DNA of 64,000 bases from Pseudomonadota bacterium (GTDB lineage Bacteria > Pseudomonadota > Alphaproteobacteria > Sphingomonadales > Sphingomonadaceae), in NCBI GenBank assembly GCA_023400405.1, contig JAEXFD010000035.1, positions 33,654 through 97,653 of the forward strand, read 5' to 3'. Position 1 is the first letter of the stretch. Every line of letters starts with the position of its first letter. Of the stretch, positions 58,791 through 64,000 are shown one piece after another. The position numbers and the translations under genes are program-made. The notes under the pieces are model-generated. The model made no database searches. It had not been told where the DNA came from and worked only from the letters and a program-made list of their open reading frames with translations.

Positions 58791-59488
58791 GCCTGCTCGC
58801 GACGCTGCGCAGCGATCCATTGCTGTGGGTCACCGCGACGTTGCTCGTCTTCGCGCTGTTCGACCGGATATCCCGCCGCGCGGGACGGCATCCGCTGCTC
58901 CATCCGGTGCTCTGGTCGGTGCCTGTGCTCGCGGCGCTGCTCTGGGCGACGGGGACGCGCTATCGCGACTATGCCGCGGCGACCGACATGATGACGTTCC
59001 TGCTCGGCCCCTGCACGGTCGCACTGGCGGTGCCGGTGTGGCGCAACTGGCCGCTCGTGCGGAGCCGAGCGCTGCCGGTGCTGGCCGCACTCGTAGCGGG
59101 ATCGGTGACCGCCATTCTCTGCGCGGTCGGCACCGCCTGGGCCCTGGGCGCGCGCCCTGAGATCATCGCCTCGGTCGCACCGCGCGCGGCGACGACACCG
59201 GTGGCGATGGCGGTGGCCAAGGGGATCGGCGGCATCGCTTCGCTCAGCGCGGTCGCGGTGCTGGTCAGCGGCATCGTCGGGGCGATGGTGGTGACGCCGC
59301 TGTTCGACCGGCTGGGCCTGCGCGACCTCGCCGCGCGGGGCTTTGCCGCGGGCATCACCGCGCACGGGCTGGGCACCTCACGCGCCTTTCAGGTGAGCGA
59401 AACCGGCGGTGCCTTTGCCGGCATGGCGATGGCGCTCAACGCGGCGATGACGGCGGTACTGCTGAGCCTGGCCGCGCTCTTTCTGTAA
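58787..59488 (+). CDS. LrgB-family membrane protein
   Basis: 233 residues, about seven helices. SVAPRAATTPVAMAVAKGIG and FAAGITAHGLGTSRAFQVSE are the conserved LrgB stretches. It overlaps the CidA/LrgA-type gene and is expected to form the same complex. Start GTG 58787. Role in envelope turnover or metabolite export is inferred from the family. Confidence 0.94.
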   Translation: MSLLATLRSDPLLWVTATLLVFALFDRISRRAGRHPLLHPVLWSVPVLAALLWATGTRYRDYAAATDMMTFLLGPCTVALAVPVWRNWPLVRSRALPVLAALVAGSVTAILCAVGTAWALGARPEIIASVAPRAATTPVAMAVAKGIGGIASLSAVAVLVSGIVGAMVVTPLFDRLGLRDLAARGFAAGITAHGLGTSRAFQVSETGGAFAGMAMALNAAMTAVLLSLAALFL

Positions 59489-59537
59489 CGGCTGAATCGT
59501 TCGCAACCCTTTGACTGCAAACGGCGTTTCCGGACGT

Positions 59538-60515
59538 ATGGCAACCCAGCTCCGCAATTCGCCCCGCTCCCAAGCAAACGCCGAAGCCGGGGCGGAACCC
59601 CTTGAGGCGCTGCTCGAACTGCTCGGCGCGCAAGGCTATCGCTTCGTCACACCCACTCCGGCCAGCCATGCCCGCGTCCTCGCCCGGCCCAGTCGCCAGA
59701 TCGCCCACAGCACCGAAGACGTACTCGGCTGGAGCCTCCCCTTCATCGAAGCCGACATCGATCCCGAAGTGATCGCCCTGCTCCGCGCCGCCGATGCGCT
59801 CACCTCGGCCGGCGCCGGCCTGTTGCGCAGCCGGCTCCGCGTCTCGTCGCTCGACGGCGCGCTGTTCCTCCACTCGGCCTATCCCACCGAGGCGCGGGAT
59901 TCGGTGTTCTTCGGGCCGGACAGCTATCGCTTCGCCGATTTCATCATCGCCGAGCTCGCCCACGCTCCGCTCCGCGACGGCGCTGCGCTCCTCGATATCG
60001 GCGCTGGCGCCGGCGTCGGCGGGATCGTCGCCGCGCGCCGTGCCGAGCGTGCCCACGCCGTCCTCACCGACATCAATCCCGCCGCCAATCGCCTCGCCTG
60101 CATCAATGCCCGGGTCGCCGGCGTCTCAGCCGAATGCATGGAGGGCGATACGCCCCCCGCCGGCCCCTTCGATCTCGCCATGGCCAATCCGCCCTACATG
60201 ATCGATCCCACGGGCCGGAACTATCGCGACGGCGGGGCCATGCACGGCGGTGCCATCGCGGTACAGATGGCCGGCGACGCCCTCGCCCGCCTCGCCCCCA
60301 CCGGCCGCTTCCTGCTCTATACCGGCGGCGCGATCGTTCGCGGCGAAGACCGGCTCCGCGCCGTGCTCAACGATCTCGCCGAGGAACGCGGCTGGACGAT
60401 GCGCTACCGCGAGCTTGATCCCGACGTGTTCGGCGAGGAACTCGCGCAGCCCACCTATCGCGACGTCGATCGCATCGCCGTGGTCGGCGCCGTGTTCACC
60501 CGCCGCGCGGATTAG
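59538..60515 (+). CDS. SAM-dependent methyltransferase of the N5-glutamine/small-methyltransferase type
   Basis: 325 residues from ATG 59538. Motif I is LLDIGAGAGVGGIVAARRAE, followed by AVLTDINPAANRLACINARV and the NPPY motif in DLAMANPPYMIDPTG, as in HemK/PrmC and RsmC-type enzymes. The N-terminal half is not recognised. The acceptor could be a protein Gln, rRNA guanine or a small molecule. Confidence 0.85.
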   Translation: MATQLRNSPRSQANAEAGAEPLEALLELLGAQGYRFVTPTPASHARVLARPSRQIAHSTEDVLGWSLPFIEADIDPEVIALLRAADALTSAGAGLLRSRLRVSSLDGALFLHSAYPTEARDSVFFGPDSYRFADFIIAELAHAPLRDGAALLDIGAGAGVGGIVAARRAERAHAVLTDINPAANRLACINARVAGVSAECMEGDTPPAGPFDLAMANPPYMIDPTGRNYRDGGAMHGGAIAVQMAGDALARLAPTGRFLLYTGGAIVRGEDRLRAVLNDLAEERGWTMRYRELDPDVFGEELAQPTYRDVDRIAVVGAVFTRRAD

Positions 60516-60623
60516 CGCCGGCTGTCCGCTGCCGGGCGGCCTGTCCGATCTGGGGGCTTGCGCTCGTTAGGGCCTCTGACGTCGCTTCCCGCTGAAGCGG
60601 GAACCAATCGGAGGAGCCTTTCG

Positions 60624-61124
60624 ATGCGTAGCCTTCTCGCCTGCCTCGCCCTTTCCACTGCCGCGCTGACCGGCACGAGCGCGCTGGTCGCGCAGCCGCA
60701 AAAGCTCTCCCTGCCCGAACCCGCGGCGAAGCCGGTCTTCCTGCGGGTTGCGCCGGGCTATGCCTATATGGCGGGCGATCCGAACGGGCTGAGCGTCGAG
60801 CTTCAGCACGGCGAAGGGATGTGGCTCGTCTATTATTCGGCCAGGCCCGGCGACTATGTCGGCGATCCAAAGGGGGCGGCACCGGGCAAGGCGGAAGTGC
60901 TGGTGGAAAGCAGCACGACGCCCGGCTTCCTGAAGGTGTTGGGCGCGATGCCGATGACGCCGAACGCCAAGGGCCACATCAAGGTGATCGCGGATGCCGG
61001 CCCGCTCCAACTGGACGCCGCGCCCGGCCGCTCGCAGACCTTCTACCTGCGCGTTCGAAACAATCTGGGCGTGACCAACATCGTGTCGGTCAAGGTCTCG
61101 CGCCCGACTCCGTTGAAGCGTTAG
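60624..61124 (+). CDS. Secreted hypothetical protein
   Basis: 166 residues with a signal peptide (MRSLLACLALSTAALTGTSA, cleavage near VAQ). GGAGGAG lies 7 bp before the ATG. The mature part has a beta-rich, immunoglobulin-like look: SLPEPAAKPVFLRVAPGYAY, GMWLVYYSARPGDYV and SQTFYLRVRNNLGVTNIVSV. No Cys or recognised motif is present. Function unknown. Confidence 0.75.
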   Translation: MRSLLACLALSTAALTGTSALVAQPQKLSLPEPAAKPVFLRVAPGYAYMAGDPNGLSVELQHGEGMWLVYYSARPGDYVGDPKGAAPGKAEVLVESSTTPGFLKVLGAMPMTPNAKGHIKVIADAGPLQLDAAPGRSQTFYLRVRNNLGVTNIVSVKVSRPTPLKR

Positions 61125-61240
61125 GCGGAAGGACGAGCACCGGACGCCCCGCTCTTGGGAACGTCCGGCGAGGGGCCGAATGGTCGATATGGCGCAGCCG
61201 GGCGGCCAGCCGCATCATGCGCACTGGCCGACACTCGCCG

Positions 61241-61690
61241 TCACTGCACGAACGCCATGCCGTTCTGGGTCGCAATGTCGAGCACGACCGGCACATCGAC
61301 CGCGCCGGCCAGCCGGGCGTGGACCTGCGTGAAGAAGCGGTGCGCGGAGTGCCCGGGCGTGACCATCGCCAGCGCCCGAACGGGGCGATCGCTGTTATTG
61401 CGGAAGGCGTGGCTGCCGCCCGCGCGCAGATAGACGAAATCGCCCGGCTTGGCCTGGATATCGCCTTCTGGATCGGAGATCGTCAGCGTGCCTTCCAGGA
61501 CGAAGAAGAATTCGGAATCGCCCGCGTGGCTGTGCATCGGCGGGCCGCATTCGGGCGGCACCTCGATGACGAGCGCAGTGAACTCGCCGCCGGTGTCTTC
61601 TGGCGTGACCTTGGTGAAGTGGGTCATGCCGAGGATGTCGAGCTGCTCGCCGCCACCGGCGGGAACGTAGATGGTATTGCGCTGTTGCAT
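61241..61690 (-). CDS. Cupin-domain protein
   Basis: 149-residue single cupin. Motif 1 includes MHSHAGDSEFFFVLEGTLTI (His, His, Glu metal ligands) and motif 2 YLRAGGSHAFRNNSDRPVRA (His). The C-terminal helix (AHRFFTQVHARLAGAVDV) is common in the family. Probably a metal-dependent isomerase, dioxygenase or binding protein; the substrate is unknown. Gene stands alone, divergent from the PPOX gene. Confidence 0.87.
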   Translation of the reverse strand: MQQRNTIYVPAGGGEQLDILGMTHFTKVTPEDTGGEFTALVIEVPPECGPPMHSHAGDSEFFFVLEGTLTISDPEGDIQAKPGDFVYLRAGGSHAFRNNSDRPVRALAMVTPGHSAHRFFTQVHARLAGAVDVPVVLDIATQNGMAFVQ

Positions 61691-61885
61691 GGTCGTTTTC
61701 TCCTGTTGCGAGCAGACGCGACCCCGCGGCCGAACGCGGAGGGATACTCCTTTCGGATCGTGGTTCTCGTCGGCTTGGTTGCTGCAACGGCGCGTTAGCT
61801 GCGCCGTGCGCGGGGCGCTTCCTAAATATTTGCTAAGCGCGCCGTCCCTACCCTAAAACCTCCCTAAGCGAGGCGGGGGCAGATC

Positions 61886-62338
61886 GTGCAACTGGATGAC
61901 GCGGTGTTGGACTTCGTTTCCGGCCCAGTCTTGCTCATGGCTTGCGCGGCCGATCCGCAACGGCGTCCGGCGATCGGCCGCGCCATGGGCGTTGCAAGCG
62001 CGGGCGACGGCATCGATGTCATGGTTTCGGAATGGCAGTGGCCGCAGGTCGTCGCCAATATTCGCTCGTCGGGGCGGCTCGCGCTCACCGCTGCCCGGGC
62101 GCGGGACTATGTGACCTATCAGCTCAAGGGCACCGCCGCCCTGCGCGCCGCACGTCCTGACGATCTCGAGCGCGCGCAGAGATACTGGGCCGATCTCGCG
62201 GCCACGCTCGCCCAGGATCATGTCCCGGCCTATGTGATGGGCCGCTGGTCGCCCGATCGCGAGATGGTCGTGGCCCATCTCGGCGTCGCGGAAGTCTATG
62301 TCCAGACGCCGGGGCCGCTCGCCGGCACGCTGCTGTGA
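61886..62338 (+). CDS. PPOX-family split-barrel flavin-binding protein
   Basis: 150 residues from GTG 61886. It has the PNPOx-like order: MACAADPQRRPAIGRAMGVA, IDVMVSEWQWPQVVANIRSS and RARDYVTYQLKGTAALRAAR, the FMN-binding beta-barrel signature. It overlaps by 4 bp the start of a PPOX-GAF-wHTH protein, so the two form a pair. Cofactor and substrate are inferred. Confidence 0.8.
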   Translation: MQLDDAVLDFVSGPVLLMACAADPQRRPAIGRAMGVASAGDGIDVMVSEWQWPQVVANIRSSGRLALTAARARDYVTYQLKGTAALRAARPDDLERAQRYWADLAATLAQDHVPAYVMGRWSPDREMVVAHLGVAEVYVQTPGPLAGTLL

Positions 62339-63663
62339 GCGTGTCGCTCGACGATCTCTCTGCCTGTTTCGAAGGCGTGATCCCTGCGGTGATCGCCACG
62401 ACGGCCGCTGACGGAACTCCCAACGTCTCATATCTCTCCCAGGTCGTGCGGGTCGATGAAACCCGCATCGCATTGTCGAATCAGTTCTTCGCCAAGACCG
62501 CCGCGAACGTCCGCGCGAACCGCCGGGCGCAGCTGCTGCTCGTCTGCCCGCGCACCGGCTTGCAATATTCGCTCGATCTCACTTGGGAGACGATGCTCGA
62601 CCACGGCGCCGTGTTCGATCGCATCAACCGCGCATTGAAGGCTGCTATCGCGCAGACCGGCATGGCCCACATCATGCGCCTGAAGGCCGTCGATCTGTTT
62701 CATGTCGAAGGCATCGCCGCCATACCGAGCCCCGCCCTGCCCGGCGAGCCGCCGGACGTCCCAGCGCCGCCGGGCCTGCCGGGCTTCGAGGCAATACCGG
62801 CCCGGGTTGCCCAAGCCGAAAGTGCGGAGTACCTGTTCGCGCAGCTGATGGAAAGCGCCGGCGCGCTTGCGGATTGTCGCCATGCGCTGGTGCTCGTTCC
62901 CGAACCCAGTCGATCGGTGCTGGTCACCGCCGCCGCGCAGGGCCACGCCGAAGCGGCCGGGGCGGAGATTCCGATCGGCGAAGGACTGATCGGGCAATGC
63001 GCCGCAGCCGGCACGACGCTGAGGATCAACGATCTCAGCCGGATGCGGCGCATGGGCAGCGCGGTGCTCGCAAGCACGGCCACGCCGGACACCCGCCGCG
63101 TCATTCCCCTGCCGCAGCTGGCGGGTGCAATGAGCCAGATCGCAGTGCCGATGGTCAGCCAGGGCCAAAGGCTCGGCGTGCTTTTCCTCGAAAGCGAGCG
63201 CCGCCTGGCCTTCGACGAAGCTGTGGCGGCGGGGCTGGAAACGCTCGCACGGCAGGCGGCCGCGACCCTCGAACGGATCGAGCATCACAGCGATGCCGAG
63301 GTCGTGGCGGCACGCGGGGCGGCCGCGCCCCCCGGAAGGCGCCGGATGGCGGTCAAGGTCGATCGCTTCGACGATAGCGTGTTCATCGACGATCGCTACG
63401 TCATCAAGGGGGTGGCGGGCAGGCTGCTGGTCTTCCTGCTCGAACGCGCCGTGGCGGAGGGCCGCACCGTGTTCACCAATCGCGAGATCCGCCGCGCTCC
63501 TGAGCTTCGCCTGCCCGAGTTCAAGGACAATCTCGAAACGCGGCTCCTGCTGCTCGCCCGGCGCCTTGAGGAAAAGGACTTTCCGGTGCGGCTGGTGCGG
63601 CGGGGCCGAGGAGTCATGGCGCTCCAGCTCGACGCCGAGCCTGAGATCGAAGCCGTCAGCTAG
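62335..63663 (+). CDS. PPOX-GAF-winged-helix fusion protein
   Basis: 442 residues from GTG 62335, overlapping the preceding stop by 4 bp. Residues about 1-135 are a PNPOx-type split barrel (IPAVIATTAADGTPNVSYLS, LSNQFFAKTAANVRANRRAQ). Residues about 165-325 are a GAF domain (EIPIGEGLIGQCAAAGTTLR, VPMVSQGQRLGVLFLESERR). The last 100 residues look like a winged helix (YVIKGVAGRLLVFLLERAVA, DNLETRLLLLARRLEEKDFP). It therefore senses a flavin-like or small ligand and may bind DNA. Relatives exist in Bradyrhizobium-type genomes; function untested. Confidence 0.8.
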   Translation: MSVSLDDLSACFEGVIPAVIATTAADGTPNVSYLSQVVRVDETRIALSNQFFAKTAANVRANRRAQLLLVCPRTGLQYSLDLTWETMLDHGAVFDRINRALKAAIAQTGMAHIMRLKAVDLFHVEGIAAIPSPALPGEPPDVPAPPGLPGFEAIPARVAQAESAEYLFAQLMESAGALADCRHALVLVPEPSRSVLVTAAAQGHAEAAGAEIPIGEGLIGQCAAAGTTLRINDLSRMRRMGSAVLASTATPDTRRVIPLPQLAGAMSQIAVPMVSQGQRLGVLFLESERRLAFDEAVAAGLETLARQAAATLERIEHHSDAEVVAARGAAAPPGRRRMAVKVDRFDDSVFIDDRYVIKGVAGRLLVFLLERAVAEGRTVFTNREIRRAPELRLPEFKDNLETRLLLLARRLEEKDFPVRLVRRGRGVMALQLDAEPEIEAVS

Positions 63664-63797
63664 CATGGCGGCACACCCCACAGCGACCGCGAAGCAAACT
63701 ACCCACTTTGGCGGACTTCGCCGAGATAGTTACGCCTCGTTAATCATCTCGGACCACTTCTCGACTCGCGAAATCGCGAGGGGATACGGGGCGGGCG

Positions 63798-64000
63798 ATG
63801 TTGGTGAAGGTAGCGACCAAGGACCTTCAGCCGGGGATGTTTGTCGCCCGGGTTGAGGGTTCTTGGATTTACAATCCATTTTGGCGCGGAAGCTTCCTGA
63901 TTTCGGATCCGCGCCAGATCGATCGTCTGTCGGATTCGGGAATCGAGGCCGTGACGATCGATGACAGCAAGGGGCGGGGGGTCGCCTCGGCCGCGGCGCC
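63798..64000 (+). CDS. DUF3391/HD-GYP-type phosphodiesterase, N-terminal part only
   Basis: Window-edge truncated gene. From ATG 63798 the visible 67 residues begin MLVKVATKDLQPGMFVARVE and continue SWIYNPFWRGSFLISDPRQI, the DUF3391 domain that normally precedes an HD-GYP cyclic-di-GMP phosphodiesterase domain. The catalytic part is outside the window. Confidence 0.75.
   Translation, partial: MLVKVATKDLQPGMFVARVEGSWIYNPFWRGSFLISDPRQIDRLSDSGIEAVTIDDSKGRGVASAAA

Noticed and set aside
59490..59510. GAA-TCG-TTCGC like box before the methyltransferase gene
   Set aside because: Only one arm matches the iron-operon box (TGAA instead of GCGAA) and it does not lie in a promoter spacer.
60582..60624. 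GGAAC with CGAT at 17 bp before the secreted protein at 60624
   Set aside because: The second element is CGAT not CGTT and lies in the ribosome site and start codon, so it is not an EcfG promoter.

Overview
The window looks like chromosome of a sphingomonad-type alphaproteobacterium (Sphingomonas or a close relative). Base composition is high GC throughout. The gene content fits: a very large NAD-glutamate dehydrogenase, a ThiS-ThiG fusion, CobS/CobT, a DUF1476 protein, a monothiol glutaredoxin next to BolA, and a GGAAC-N17-CGTT promoter of the alphaproteobacterial EcfG type. Dispersed palindromic repeats of the GTCATSCC/GCGAAAGC and CCCTGAGCTTGTCGAAGGGC types are also present. This assignment is inference; no rRNA is present. 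I see no prophage, transposase or CRISPR array.

Layout. 1-4.9 kb: three-gene multidrug efflux operon (outer-membrane factor, HlyD-type adaptor, DHA2 MFS pump) with a divergent TetR regulator and two matching operators. 4.9-8.4 kb: DUF2334 deacetylase and GT4 glycosyltransferase, ECF sigma/anti-sigma pair, tRNA-Thr(CGT). 8.6-14.6 kb: PAS protein and NAD-GDH. 14.8-21.8 kb: two convergent iron-related operons. One is PepSY, DUF2271, DUF4198, ApbE; the other is TonB-dependent receptor, SEL1 protein, PKHD dioxygenase. Each starts with the same GCGAA-N3-TTCGC box in the promoter spacer, and they end in the same CTAG tetranucleotide. 21.8-25.7 kb: cobT and cobS with a toxin-antitoxin pair between them. 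25.7-25.9 kb: an elaborately nested palindrome. 25.9-30.7 kb: HxlR regulator divergent from seven small detoxification/VOC-type genes. 30.8-37 kb: J-domain protein, two BolA proteins, GST, pirin, CsgG-like lipid/curli-type protein, Grx4, DUF1476, quinone oxidoreductase. 37-43.7 kb: leuD, leuC, two paralogous dihaem cytochromes, an epimerase, an SLC10A7-like transporter and a ferritin-like protein. 44-46.4 kb: 3-oxoacid CoA-transferase subunits with an acid phosphatase gene between them. 48.3-50.2 kb: arsR-arsC-acr3. 50.3-57.9 kb: TPP enzyme, CsbD, thiSG, aroQ, accB, accC. 58-64 kb: ArsC-like protein, LrgAB, a methyltransferase, a cupin, two PPOX-type flavoprotein genes (one fused to GAF and winged-helix domains), and the start of an HD-GYP/DUF3391 protein.

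The most interesting unit is the 14.7-21.8 kb iron region. The DUF2271 protein carries a D-G-V-S-G-A-T motif that matches the ApbE flavinylation signature. With PepSY, DUF4198, ApbE and a TonB siderophore receptor under a shared box, this reads as an envelope flavin-based ferric-siderophore reduction system. Other points are several promoters whose -10 hexamer puts transcription start at or next to the start codon (possible leaderless mRNAs), twin operators for three regulators, and two small membrane-protein genes that are easy to miss.
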